A stretch of 64,000 bases of DNA from Epiperipatus broadwayi. Its lineage: Eukaryota; Onychophora; Udeonychophora; Euonychophora; Peripatidae. Location: NCBI GenBank assembly GCA_028023455.1, contig JAQFVV010000353.1, forward strand, positions 186,001-250,000, given 5' to 3'. The notes under the pieces are model-generated. The model saw nothing but the letters and a program-made list of their open reading frames with translations, ran no database searches and had not been told where the DNA came from. The translations under genes and the position numbers were made by a program. Position 1 is the stretch's first letter, and each line of letters begins with the position of its first letter. Positions 13,501 to 24,280 of this stretch are shown here, in pieces.

Positions 13501-13780
13501 ATTATTTTCAGGGTTCCAAAATAGAATAAAAGAAAATTTCCCTATCTATGCTATCATGGTCACTATTACTCTGAATTTTCCACTGGAGTATATATTTAAT
13601 TCATTTTTAAAGGCTCTATTCCCCCTTTTCTTTGCCATTACAGCTGCTATTCATTTACTATTTACATTCAACCTTTCCTTATCTATAAAAGATATGGTCT
13701 TATAAACTTGTGCTACACATTTATAATTAATCATTTAAATTTTTAAATTTTCTATTCCTTCTATATCATCAAAAAACAAT
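10570..13780. other. AT-rich stretch, nothing coding recognised
   Basis: Open frames at 10643-10870 and 12400-12606 show no recognisable motif. A degenerate direct repeat near 12.02-12.18 kb is listed separately. Nothing else was supported. Confidence 0.55.
12024..12183. repeat. Degenerate direct repeat, period about 88 bp
   Basis: Two adjacent segments (12024-12094 and 12112-12183) share the ordered pieces 'ggaaa', 'tttaaaatca', 'caata', 'aaactgaataaatgttaa' or close variants. It is probably an old tandem duplication. No function is visible. Confidence 0.45.
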
Positions 13781-14470
13781 GGCTTAAAGACACTTTTATT
13801 ACATTTGTTTTATAAAACTTTCCAGTGATAAAGCTTTTTATCCCATCAAATCCTTTTATCATCTAGAATTTTGTGATACTTTAGACTACTTTTAAGTAAG
13901 TTGTATGGATGTAATTCATTAAAATTTTCCTCAGCACAGCTAAAACTATAATAGTTGTTCTCTCTAGAACAAACAGTATATAACTCTAAGCTCTTCTGGT
14001 AGCTATTGAGTAATTGGGGATAGGTATCACTAAGAAAGACTTCAAATTTATTTTTAGTATGAACATCGCTACTCTGATGAGTTCCCCAAAATTCTTCAAA
14101 TTTAACCAATAATTCTTCTACCTTATGATTTACAATAATACATTTAATCTGTGACTCTACTTTAGTTTTTATAAATTCATCTTTTATGCCATTATTACTT
14201 TGAGATTCTCTAACTTTATCTTCTAAATTACTAGTATTAGTTTTAGACTTTTCAAGTCTAGTTTTATATCTAACTTCAGTATCAGCTCTTAATTTAACAT
14301 TCTATTTATCCATTTTTTTTATTATGTTTGTTCAATTTTTTATTTAATCCATCAAGATTTTTATTTCTTGTTTCAACTTTTGTGAGAATTAGTCTTAACA
14401 TATCTGGCATGCTCATCTTTGGCCCTACGTCAAGATTAGTGGCCTCTATAATTATATTTAACATCCACAA
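13780..14470 (-). pseudogene. Coiled-coil ORF of unknown mobile element (copy 1)
   Basis: On the minus strand a decayed reading frame begins near 14465, with NIIIEATNLDVGP after an initiating ATG. It continues as a Lys/Asn/Leu-rich, heptad-like region, then as an open stretch of 87 codons (13846-14109) containing FEEFWG, NSYQKSLELY and NELHPYNLL. Several stops or frameshifts separate the pieces. A homologous start and upstream leader occur on the minus strand at 36.5-36.8 kb. A dispersed family with a coiled-coil N-terminus recalls ORF1-type proteins of retroelements, but no zinc knuckle, reverse transcriptase or transposase motif was found. Its class is unknown. Confidence 0.5.
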
Positions 14471-14490
14471 TATATATATATATATATATG
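14471..14490. repeat. (TA)n microsatellite
   Basis: About ten TA units, immediately upstream of the start of the coiled-coil ORF relic. Confidence 0.9.
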
Positions 14491-14868
14491 TTCAACTATC
14501 ATGAATAATATAAGAAAAATATTTATATAAACAAATAATATCTTATTGTTGACATCTACTCCAGGACAAACTCTATCAATTAAGGACTTTTGAGAAAATA
14601 CATTTCCAAGCATTCAGAAAAAAATATATATAGGTTACTTTCATTTTAATAAGATCATTAATTCTACATTATTTAAAACAGCCAATGATGTCTTATAAAT
14701 AGCAATGAAATTTCATGCTTTACTTTCATCATATGCAACAAAAAAATTATTATGTGCCATTAATACTAGTTTCAAGTGCCAATGATATATAATCATGCCA
14801 TGTTGTTAGATGCCAAAAACTGTACCAGCATAAATGGGAGAAAATGGGAAGCACCATTTTGTACCCAA

Positions 14869-14970
14869 ATACAAACTCTAATATTTGTTTCTTCTTTTTG
14901 TCTTTTATTTTGATTGATTAGGATTTGAATTAAAAGACAAAAAGAAGAAACAACTATTAGAGTTTGTATT
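14869..14970. repeat. Inverted repeat at the start of PLE-3
   Basis: The left arm 14869-14908 and right arm 14931-14970 are near-perfect inverted copies of 40 bp around a 22-bp centre; both contain 'acaaaaagaagaaac' or its complement. The right arm runs directly into the PLE-3 endonuclease relic, while the left arm stops after 40 bp. This is the same fold-back start seen in PLE-2 and PLE-4, but with only a short second arm. Confidence 0.8.
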
Positions 14971-15407
14971 CCTTATATAAAAGGAATTACAGACAATATC
15001 AGAAGCATTCTAAGACATTATAATATAAAAACTTATTCCACTCATCAAAAAATTAATACCATTATAATCAAGCCTAAAGACTCAATCCATCTTGAGGCTA
15101 ATGGAATTTATGAAATTCCATGTGATATTTGTAAAGCTTCCTATATAGCTATGAGTAATCATCACATCAGTGCTAGAAGAGATGAACATAATGTAGTTAA
15201 AAATACTCATAATCATCAGCACTATCACTTCAACAATAGATGCAGGTCATAGTATTGATTTTTCTAATATGAAAATACTATCCAGATGTCACACTCGCAA
15301 ACAATGTCTGATCAGTGAAGCCATTGAAATCTTTAAAATGCTAGAATATATTAACAAACATGATGATACATGCAAATTACCTTCTATTTGCAAACATTTT
15401 TTTTAAA
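14945..15407 (+). pseudogene. PLE-3 GIY-YIG endonuclease relic
   Basis: This is the C-terminal endonuclease of a Penelope-like retroelement. Order on the + strand: a lead-in with VCIPYIKGITDNI, then GIYEIPCDIC (the GIY half with its Cys pair), ASYIAM (YIG with the Gly changed to Ala), RRDEH, a frameshift, then HSIDFSN, EAIEIFK and a stop near 15405. These blocks and their spacing match the canonical Penelope endonuclease module that follows the reverse transcriptase. The reverse transcriptase is absent, so the copy is 5'-truncated. Loss of the YIG glycine and the frameshift make it inactive. It is clearly different in sequence from PLE-1, PLE-2 and PLE-4. Confidence 0.85.
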
Positions 15408-15409
15408 AA

Positions 15410-17380
15410 GTCATTAATCTAAATAATTTCTCTTAATTATTATTTCTATTTTTTATTAATAGAATATTCATTATTGTTATACATCAGTGTTTAAAGTGCC
15501 TCTACAGTTAATTTATAATATTTGTTACCCAATTGATGATAACTATCGGTTTATATATATATTAAATAAATTATACACGAATGTATCTGGATAATACTTC
15601 ATTTACATCTGTAACCCATGAAAATCTTCGATTTAATATATATAAACTTAATAATATTGTAGAGTTTACTAAAGTTGTCAAGATTTCTTTATTTGGATAC
15701 ATAGTTTGTTTTAATAGAAAATTATTCAATATTCTTAGGAAATTACTAAAGAATATTTGACAGGTGAATCGCAATTTAATTTATTTTTTATTAATTTTTA
15801 TGTTTATTTTTTCAAATAATCAATTAATCTTTTACAAAAAACTATTATGAACAATTTTGATCTCTCAGTAGTATATTAGTCATAAGTCACTGGATTTAAT
15901 AAATAATAATGACAAGATAAATTTATGACAGAAATTTTTTCTATAACATAATATGTTAAATTCTTTTTATATAAATTATATAGCAACCCATCCTGATATG
16001 AAAAAGTAATTTGACATAACATCTCAATCTGTAATCCTCAAAAGGGTATTGTGACCTCATATGAAAAATTCCAGTAACTTCCTTCATACTCCACAACTTT
16101 AGTTTATATGCAATATCTCTTGAGATCCATGGTCAATAATATAGTATGTTCTTCACATTGGAGAGTGATTACAAGGATGGTGCTTTTTCTTTTTTTTTCT
16201 ATTACAAGCCCAAAATATGCACTTATCTATCTTTTTATTAACACAAACAATCTCTTTTTAAATTTAAGTTCGTCTCCAGCAGTGAAATGCATCAATACAT
16301 TATATCTGATACTTTGAATGGACTTAGCAGCACAATAATTGGGAAACCTGACAGTTAATAAATTTTAATTTGGGACTCTTGAGATATTTTGGTCTTTTTA
16401 TATTTCAGATAGTTTTTTCATTACTATTTTTGCTATGGTATTTTATGTATCTATTACCTGATTACATTTACCATTAGTAAATATTGTAATACAAAGGTAT
16501 TCAAATGTATTAACCACTTGAAAACTATTACAGTAGTACAAACTATATCCATTATTTTAATTATTAATTTTTTTTTAAAATCATGCTGTATTATTTCCTT
16601 TTAATTTTTCTACATCATTTATTAACTTTTCATTAATAGCCAAAATTAAATTATCTCGAGCATTTCTCAAATTATTTATGTACCTTCTACCTATTGCTAT
16701 CCACCATTCTAGCCTTCAACATGGTTGTGCATGTTAATCTCATTATTTGGCATTAAAGCTTTTTATTGTTCATTTTAAAAACTAAATAGAGTAGTTCCCC
16801 ATATTATATTTTGCTTTCTCCAACAATGTTATAGACTGACGGTAGTCTAAAAGTAATTATTTATTCATTCCACTTTTTAAATAATGTTTTTTTTTTAAAG
16901 AAAATGAATTTATATTCAAGCTTTCATTTTTGTACAAAGATATCAAATCTCATCATAAAAGCAATAAAATTCTGGATTCACTTTTTCTTTGTATGTTTCA
17001 GTGGGAACATGTCTTTTCATTGAGAACAAGGGTAAGATTCAATTTAATTTGAAAGTTATTTTGGCATATAAAATTTATTTTTATTTATTACAATAATATT
17101 TTATTAATAAATATGTTTTAAATAAAATAACTCATGTGATAAAAAGAAACAAATTAACATGACTGTAGACTTAGGCATAAGTTGTTGATGTTGTAATTTC
17201 TTAATATAAATTAAGAATTTAATCAATTTTAAAATTATTTGTTTCTCAAGCGCAATAACTAATTTTTTAAATATTAATTTTTAGGAAAAATATTTTTTTT
17301 AAAAAATTAAATTCTAACTAAAGACTGCATATATACAATATTGATACTAACATTTTAAATCCTCACTTTTATTTTAAGCC
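15410..17380. other. AT-rich stretch, nothing recognised
   Basis: Short frames at 15571-15774 and 16108-16317 have no recognisable motif. A short TA run sits at about 15552-15563, just past PLE-3. Nothing else was supported. Confidence 0.55.
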
Positions 17381-17384
17381 AATA

Positions 17385-17437
17385 AACATCACATGATCAC
17401 CTTGTATTGAGTGACAATATGTGTAGAGAGTTTTGCC
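17385..17437. repeat. Fragment of the FB-A flank
   Basis: The stretch includes 'aacatcacatgatcacc' followed about 25 bp later by 'agagagttttgcc'. Both blocks occur in related order at FB-A copy 2 (47567-47640 and 49352-49408). It is probably a small remnant or terminal piece of that family. Confidence 0.5.
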
Positions 17438-17439
17438 TG

Positions 17440-18862
17440 TTTTAACTCACTTTTGTGTTAAATCTTGCTTATAAAATTTAAAAAAGAATGCAGGATAGTA
17501 TATATCCTTGTTTAATACTTGCCTGAGTTTTAAATTCTATCAATAAAGTTCTATTTTTTATTATTACAGAATTAGATTCATAAAAATTTTGAATGAGTCA
17601 CTCAAAATAAATATGATAACAAAAATAATAATGACAAAACTACCTAAAATATGGCAATACTGAAATATTTTAAAATGAATTAAAATTGATCCAATGTCTG
17701 GCTTTTCCAATTGTTATTTAAGTCATTTTTATATGCATTTGTGAAATAAATATACTTGAAGATGCATATAAATCATACATATATATATATGCACTTTTTG
17801 AAAATAATAATGAAATAATTAGTTTTTGGGAGGTGATGTAATGTTCAATTACTAGAAATGAAAAGTTGAGTTTCCATACAGCAACATTTGTAAGTTTTGA
17901 AATTCATCAAACGTATTTTCACACCAAGAAAGAATAACAATGATAGAAAATGCGTGATGTTATTAGATCTTCATAATGTACGTTCCTTCAGAGAAAATCT
18001 TATGTGACATAATAACTTTCAAAGTACATTTTTTCTCTCTAAATTAATGTTAAAACAATAATCATCAAGCAAAACACTTTTTGTAAAGGTTACTTGCTAA
18101 TATAGTTTCACCTAAAAGGAATTCTCAGTTTTGTTTAAGACTCTCTAATCTTTAGATATTTTTGCAAGTGTTATATTATATATCAGAAAAATATTCTTTA
18201 CATAATATTTAAAATAATTAATTTATTTTTACAATGATGGTCACTTTAATTAAATTTAAAAATGGAATAAATCATATAATTAAATAAATTACAGTATTAG
18301 AATGAATACATTTTATTTCTTTATATGCACTCTGCAGGTGAATTTGCTTTAAATTAATGACATTTAATACTCTCAATAATTTTTAACCAATGATAAAATG
18401 TAAACTAGATGAAGGAGACATAAACTGCACAATTAATCTGGCATAGATATGGATTCAGCTATAATAAAGTCTGTAATAACAAAATTATTTTTAGTTCAAA
18501 CTTATTTTAAAATAATATACATTAAAATTATTTTATAATAAATGCTTTTATTTACTGTAGACTAAAACATCTAAAAATAATTGTTTTTTTAATCACAATT
18601 GGAGTTTTTATATTTAACTTGAAATAAAAGTATCAAATATCCAGACACTAATTAATTTAAATATTTGTTATAAAAAATAGGTACCAAATTCATGAATTTC
18701 AGGGACAGCCATGCTTTTATGTCAAATTAAATATAAAAATATCATATGTGCTTGAAGAAACAATTGGTTTTAAATATTTTATTTCCATGCCAAATAAAGG
18801 TATCTATTATAATATATACAAAAATAAAGTTACCGTTAACACTAATGAAATAATCATACAAA
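17440..18862. other. AT-rich stretch, nothing recognised
   Basis: No open frame, tRNA-like block or inverted repeat of note. A short TA run lies near 17779-17791. Confidence 0.55.
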
Positions 18863-19148
18863 TATCTAAACCATTATACAATTACAAATATTCAATAACG
18901 CCCTCAGTTTAAAATTTCATGCTCTGTGTTTGAGTTAGTTTGTATTTCAATTTTTTTTTTCTTTTGTGTCATAGCATCAGCCGGGAAGCAAACCCGCTAT
19001 CCCGGGACAACTGCTTGTAAAGCAGCTGTCGCTGACCTTAGCGTATAACTTCAAAATGGTATCAATTTGAAGTTCGCTATTATTGAGATATAGACTTTTA
19101 AACAGAGGGCGTTACTGAACATTTGTAATTGTATAATGGTTTAGATAT
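18863..19148. mobile_element. MITE-like element with tRNA-like core
   Basis: Terminal inverted repeats of about 50 bp (18863-18913 and 19096-19148) begin TATCTAAACCATTATAC and contain the block TAACGCCCTC. They differ at only a few positions. The 180-bp interior is not palindromic and holds a tRNA-like segment on the minus strand (next entry). No transposase is present, so any movement would depend on an enzyme supplied elsewhere. Target-site duplications are not clear beyond AT/TA. The TIR sequence could not be assigned to a superfamily. Confidence 0.65.
18971..19043 (-). repeat. tRNA-like segment inside the MITE (family S3)
   Basis: On the minus strand it has an anticodon-arm-like hairpin, CAGCTGC and GCAGTTG around the 7-nt loop TTTACAA (anticodon TAC would be valine-type). 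A T-arm-like CGGG and CCCG around TTTGCTT follows, then GGCTGATGCTATGA. The block is GC-rich compared with its surroundings. A related sequence sits at 31065-31142 with the same GGTCAG start and GATGCTATGA end. Canonical A and B boxes are only partly kept, so it is called tRNA-derived, not a functional tRNA gene. Confidence 0.55.
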
Positions 19149-19686
19149 ATACATGCACACACAAACAAAATATCCGTTACTTTTTCAGCATTCAGATATA
19201 TTTTGCAATTAGTCTGAATGCTGCCAACTGTCTAATATTTGAGAGTAAAATCATGCATATTAACTTAATTATTTAATATTTTTTCAAATAAATTTGCCTA
19301 ATGCTTGGTAGAAAGTATTTGAAATATATATTGTAAGATGCTACGGGTTTTAATCTTGGATGGTATTTATATACTAAGCACTGGAGGTATTCTATTACAT
19401 ATTTTCATTTGTTTGAGTCATTGTTGACAGTGCTTAAAGTAAAATAACTCTCAGGCTTACTAACTATTGCAAGTAAATCAATTGAAACATATTTAGATAC
19501 AATGTTGTGGATTGATTTAAATATTCATTCTTTCTAGCCAAAATGTTTTAGTCAATCTTCTACATATATAAATGGAGTATGAGAATAATCAGCAACTTTA
19601 TTCTTAATAAATTTTGACTTATTCTTGGCTAAAGATTATTTTTAACATTTATTGTACGGTGTTATGGATTTTAATTTCGAATGTTA
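19149..19686. other. AT-rich stretch, nothing recognised
   Basis: No gene or repeat recognised between the two inverted-repeat elements. Confidence 0.55.
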
Positions 19687-19690
19687 TATA

Positions 19691-20642
19691 CACCTGGGTC
19701 TCATTTTACGCGATAGATAGGTTCCTCAGAAAACACACGCAAATGAAATCATGCAAAAGTAAACGTAACTTATCTTGAAAAAGGGGGGATACGGACTGAG
19801 ATTTTTCAAAAATCGTGTAAAAGCAAAGCACCAACATAAAATTACTTTAAAATTTGTGCAAAAAAAAAAAAAGGAAATAAAATATGACTAATAAAAAAAT
19901 TCAAATTTGAAAAAAATTGATACAAGACAAACTTTTTTTAACTATAATATTTAATTTTATTCAAAACAATATATTTTTATGCATAATTTACAGTAATTTA
20001 CATTTTTTATACATGTTTTAATTATTATCGCGATTTGCCGATAAACAGGTTCATTTGCAAACTAGTAAAAAAATCAGATTCTTCACATGAAAAAATACAA
20101 CTAGCGCCAACGTCACTCTCATGTTGTTAATGGTTTTCTGGTGACAATGTAATTAGTAATTAATCTAACAACTAAAAATTAAATTCTTATTTTGTCTTTA
20201 ATTTTTTAATTTTCAATTTTAATTGTGCTCACTGCTATTACTGATTAAAAATAAACTTGCAGACACTAAATGATTAATAATTGATTACATTCTTTTTTAA
20301 AAAGTAAAAACATAATGTGATTTAAAATGCAAAATTAACACACACAATCTTTGAACAAATTTACATTATAATCTTGTAAAATTTAATGTGTGTATACATA
20401 AAATGTGGAAATCATGATTTTAATTTCATTATTGCATAAAATATTACTATTATAAAGCACTGAAAATATTGAAATTACTAAGATGAAAGTCGAATTCCAA
20501 TAATGTGCTATTACTTTCAATATACATGAAATTTATTATTTAAAGTAATAGCACATTATCGGAATTCGACTTCCAGTGAAACATGGAATCGCATAACTTC
20601 AAAATTGTGTTAAATAAGTCCGCGTAAAAAGAGACCCAGGTG
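19691..20642. mobile_element. Tigger/pogo-like non-autonomous element (copy 1)
   Basis: The ends are inverted: CACCTGGGTCTC, then TTTACGCG, at 19691 and its complement ending at 20642, flanked on both sides by TATA (TA target duplication). The following sequence is of the style typical of pogo/Tigger termini (GGTTCCTCAGAAAAC). About 950 bp, no coding relic. It is collinear, in reverse orientation, with the longer copy at 52375-53932, which retains a Tigger-type transposase start. This copy is therefore best read as an internal deletion derivative. It contains a sub-terminal hairpin (20486-20573). Confidence 0.75.
20486..20573. repeat. Sub-terminal hairpin of the Tigger-like element
   Basis: Arms of about 33 bp (20486-20519 and 20541-20573) form a strong hairpin including GTCGAATTCC and its complement. 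The same hairpin sits at the equivalent position in copy 2 (52493-52595), so it was part of the parent element. A single-arm fragment may exist near 56872-56920. Confidence 0.75.
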
Positions 20643-21465
20643 TATATCAAAGGAGATATAAAGGTGTTTTTTAACAATATTTTAAATATATATCTACTTT
20701 CAAAAGATGTGTTTGCTGTTGCTTTATCTAATATGTATATATTTGTAAGAAAGGTCTAGATTCCCAATATTTACTACAGAAAAACATTTATTTATTATTT
20801 ATTGAAATGCTTTATTATAAATATTTATATAAATCAAGTTTTGAATCATATATTTATATATTATAATTTCCAAAATATTATATAAAAATATAATAAATAT
20901 ATGAGAAAAACATTTGAATTCTAATAATTTCCAATAAGTTTGAGATCACATCTTTCAAAATCTACAATAGATATTGTCTGCCCCCCCCCTCCATGTACAA
21001 TATAAAGAGAAACTTTTTTTTATTGAAATATTTAAAAAAAGCTTAAATAATTATTATATAACTTAAATTGTCATGATAAATGAAAAAAAAATGTCAATAA
21101 AAAATGAATAATAACTATGTTTGCATATGTTCTCTTCTAATATATAAAAGAAATACCAGAGAGGGTCCAGGCAAAATTAAATGTCTCATTAATTAAAACT
21201 GCCATCTACATCAAATTTCAAATACTACTATTGAATTATATGCTGAAATCAAAAAATTCAGTCTTACATTGAATGCTGCCAAATAATATCAATGCAAACA
21301 TCAAAACATAAGGACATGTTGTGAACAAAATTATCTAGGTGGCACAATGACACAAATGTCCAGTGACAACTCTAAAAATATTAAACAAACTTTCATAAAA
21401 GTGAACTTTTCAATCAAGATTTGTTTTTATTTCAATTTTAAATAATCCCTAAATTACACTTTAAT
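20643..21465. other. AT-rich stretch, nothing recognised
   Basis: A C9-type run occurs near 20982. No gene recognised. A (TA)n run at 21466-21482 marks the outer edge of the PLE-1 inverted copy. Confidence 0.55.
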
Positions 21466-21513
21466 ATATATATATATATATAGTTCCTCAAAAAACAATA
21501 CAATAATTAATAC

Positions 21514-21982
21514 AAATAAGCATCCATTTATATAGCGCTATGTTTATAATTGTAATACGTTAAATATCAGCCGTTTACAGCTATTGTGCATGCACTTTTT
21601 ATGAGTGTTAAATAATAAATGAATACTTTCACTGCCAATACAAGATATAGCTGATATTTAATGTATTACAATTATAAACATAGCGCTATATAAATGGATG
21701 CTTATTTACATAGGTTTAAGTTTCGTTTGAGGGTGGCATTTAGTAAATTCTAGATAATTTCGTTGACGTCATTCAGTCAGACAATGAGAACAGTAATTTA
21801 AAGTGAATGATCTATCTTCACGCTTTCTTTGCCAGTACTTAAGATTTGCCCATATATAAATATTTGGGTTTGGAAAGAATAAGTGGATTCATTTTATTCT
21901 TTCTTAAATGCTATATCTTGTATTGGCAGTGAAAGTATTCATTTATTATTTAACACTCATAAAAAGTGCATGCACAATAGCT
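21514..21982. repeat. Nested insertion with two interlocked inverted repeats
   Basis: It is inserted in the 3' end of PLE-1b and flanked by the 12-bp direct repeat AATAATTAATAC (21502-21513 and 21983-21994). Internally the order is A, B, A', C, B'. A (21514-21571) and A' (21650-21707) are inverted copies of 58 bp with one mismatch. B (21579-21651) and B' (21910-21982) are inverted copies of about 72 bp that look essentially perfect. A starts exactly at the left duplication and B' ends exactly at the right one. C (about 200 bp) is unique. There is no coding capacity. The near-identity of both arm pairs implies recent origin or homogenisation. Confidence 0.8.
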
Positions 21983-22037
21983 AATAATTAATACAGTAAA
22001 TAATATTTTAAAAACAAATATCTACTATAATTTAATA

Positions 22038-22073
22038 GAAGTACTTTTGACTATCTAAGTAGTCTTTATCAAC
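22038..22073 (-). ncRNA. Hammerhead-like motif in the PLE-1b 3' region
   Basis: Minus strand: TTGATAA, then GACTA, the loop CTTAGA and TAGTC (5-bp perfect stem II), then AAAAGTACTT. The sequence is equivalent to CTGATGA, stem II and GAAA, followed by the self-complementary AGTACT in the stem III position. The first box has C-to-T and G-to-A changes and the G of GAAA is A. The + copy keeps GAAA instead. It is probably a decayed minimal hammerhead. Confidence 0.5.
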
Positions 22074-22135
22074 TATATTCAAATTCAGTTATAAAAAACC
22101 ATTATAAATGTATACAAAAACAATTACATCATACA

Positions 22136-22672
22136 TCAATTTTCCCACAATTCATTAATTTTTATATTAGCAGCTTGTCTATTTATCAAATGCTGCTTTT
22201 CGTTTCTTATTAACATAGCTTTTTTAATTTTACATTTATTATTATTTCTTTCAATACATAAAATCTTAACTTTATTAAAATCAAAATCAAAACCATATAT
22301 ACATGTAACATTATGATCAAAGAGTACTGAAGGTGATATGTCATCATTTCTAATGCTCTCTTGTCTTGATTTTTGCACTCGTTTATATAGCAATAAATGT
22401 TCCTTTGATCTTTTCTCTAATGAACACTGAGATTCACCTATATATGCTTTTCCACAAACATACCACCATTTATATATTGTGCAACTTTGATTAAAAATAC
22501 TACATCTATTTTTTGAATTATTTATCAATCTATTTAAATTAGGAGTAGTATAAAATGTGACTCTATATATATTTTTATATATTTGCCTTATAAATTTTAT
22601 TTGTTCATTACAAATAAATGGTAATGATATCCAAGTATATTTCATTTTATCAAAATCTATAGCACTTAACAT
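22136..22672 (-). CDS. PLE-1b GIY-YIG endonuclease, uninterrupted frame
   Basis: The 178-codon frame is the C-terminal endonuclease domain of a Penelope-like retroelement, closely similar to the + strand copy at 24281-24859. Visible blocks: a leading VTFYTTPNLNRLINNSKNR, then TIYKWWYVCGKAYIGES (TIY in the GIY position, YIG intact), EKRSKEHL and a C-terminal tail. One of the two cysteines of the usual C-x-C is Tyr here (YVCGK against CVCGK in the + copy). The open start at 22672 is arbitrary: the real protein would continue from a reverse transcriptase that this copy lacks. The frame is open but cannot give a complete element protein. Confidence 0.8.
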   Translation of the reverse strand: MLSAIDFDKMKYTWISLPFICNEQIKFIRQIYKNIYRVTFYTTPNLNRLINNSKNRCSIFNQSCTIYKWWYVCGKAYIGESQCSLEKRSKEHLLLYKRVQKSRQESIRNDDISPSVLFDHNVTCIYGFDFDFNKVKILCIERNNNKCKIKKAMLIRNEKQHLINRQAANIKINELWEN

Positions 22673-22954
22673 ATTACAATTATTATTAAACTTACTAACA
22701 ATATTATAATTAATTTATGATTATATCCAATATTTAATAAATCCATAGTAAATACATTTATATTATTTTATCTGATTTATATTTGCATAACTTATTATTC
22801 CTAAATATAAATGATTTTAAACCAGATAATTTATGTACTATTGGCACATTTGAGTCCCAAGGAATATATCCTCTTTTTTCAATATCTTTTATTACCATAC
22901 AATAATCTAATTTATTTTTATTACGAGTAACTTTAATAAGATTAAAAATAGTAA

Positions 22955-24222
22955 CTATGTCAATTTATCAAGCATGGGTATTGATTTTTAACAAAAGTAT
23001 GTTTTAAATTATGGTTCTAAATATGTTGGTGGTATGTGGACTAATAGTAATTTGGAGTTAAAAGTTGCTTTTGAACATTTCTTTAGTGTAATTAAGGGTT
23101 CTCCTGAAATATCAAATGAATTGGTACAGAAAGTTAATGTTAAAAAATTTAAAAACAGCATTAATTGGAATTTGCAAATATATAGATTTAAAAAGTTTAT
23201 TTATGTTAACGATCTTGTTTGTTTAAAAGAGGATAAAGGTTTGAGGATGTGCATGATGTCAAAATTTGATTACTACAATAAAGTTATAATTCAAATGGAA
23301 AAACTTAAATTTAAAAAGGTTGGCAAAATAAACATTGAAAATTTGCATGTAAATTTTATTGGTATTTTAAAAAAACTAAAAGAAATATATATATAGATGC
23401 TCATACATATTATAATCTATATCCATCTTCTGCATTATGTCCTAGGATATTTTCAAATATTAAATTACATAAACAAGACAATCCTTTAAGATTAATAGTT
23501 GACATTGGTGGATCATTTTATTATGAGACTTGTAGATTTATAGGAACAATATTTAAAGATTGAAAGATGTTTTTGGATTTGGAAAATATACTATTAATTC
23601 ATCATTTGATTTTGTAAAGAAAATTCATAATATTAATATTAATGAAAATAATTGTATGTGTACATTTGATATATGTGAGGTGTACAGTTCAATAGATAGA
23701 TTATAATCTATACAAATTATATTAGATGTGATAATGTTAAAAAAAGTTGATGTTAAGAAAGTAAAATTTATTAATGATGTGTTATACTTTATTGATAAAA
23801 ATATATATGCTATGTTTAATGAAGATTGTTATAAAATGGATAATGGTTGGCCTATGGGTCTTCCAGTAGTGTCACAAATATGTAGTTTTGTAATATCAAA
23901 ATATGAAGATATAATTCTTAATAATAATATATGTTATCAAGGTATTAAAATATATTACAGGTATGTTGATGATATTTTTGTTTGTGGAAGTTTAGATGTT
24001 ATCAATTTATTATTTAATGAATTAAATAGTTTAGAAGATTTAAAATGGAGTAAATCTTTTGAAGAAAAAATGTCAATTCAATATTTGGATATTAAAGTTA
24101 CTCATAATAAAAATAAATTAGATTATTGTATGGTAATAAAAGATATTGAAAAAAGAGGATATATTCCTTGGGACTCAAATGTGCCAATAGTACATAAATT
24201 ATCATTTATCATTTTTATTTAG
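22955..24222 (+). pseudogene. PLE-1a N-terminus and reverse transcriptase, frameshifted
   Basis: RT related to telomerase, as in all PLEs. The first open block (23034-23396) holds the N-terminal domain with WTNSNLELKVAF. A frame change at an ATATAT run near 23390 leads to the first RT blocks: NIKLHKQDNPLRLIV (about 23455-23500) and FDICEVYSSID (about 23667-23700), the strand carrying the first catalytic Asp. The open frame 23728-24222 has GWPMGLPVVSQ (Met at 23854) and YRYVDDIFV, with the catalytic YVDD at 23962-23973, then LDIKV and the SNVPIVHK block that is SNHPxxHK in most PLEs. Catalytic aspartates are still readable, but at least two frameshifts and a stop make it a pseudogene. Confidence 0.88.
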
Positions 24223-24280
24223 GAATAATAAGTTATGTAAATATAAATCAGATAAAATATGTAATATAAATGTATTTACT

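Larger units (their letters stand above)
21483..22942 (-). mobile_element. PLE-1b: inverted, 5'-truncated Penelope-like copy
   Basis: This is the minus-strand partner of PLE-1a. Homology begins at about 22942, matching the + copy near 24095, and runs outward through the endonuclease to the 3' end at 21483, which abuts (TA)n. About 960 bp of PLE sequence remain once the nested insertion at 21514-21982 is removed. Its truncated 5' end faces the 5' end of the full copy a few bases away, giving a head-to-head inverted pair. Partial inverted copies attached to Penelope elements are a known feature of the group. Confidence 0.85.

Noticed and set aside
18971-19043. Functional tRNA-Val (TAC) gene
   Set aside because: The anticodon arm is good, but the D arm, acceptor pairing and T-loop consensus are not met, and it sits inside an inverted-repeat element with a relative elsewhere.
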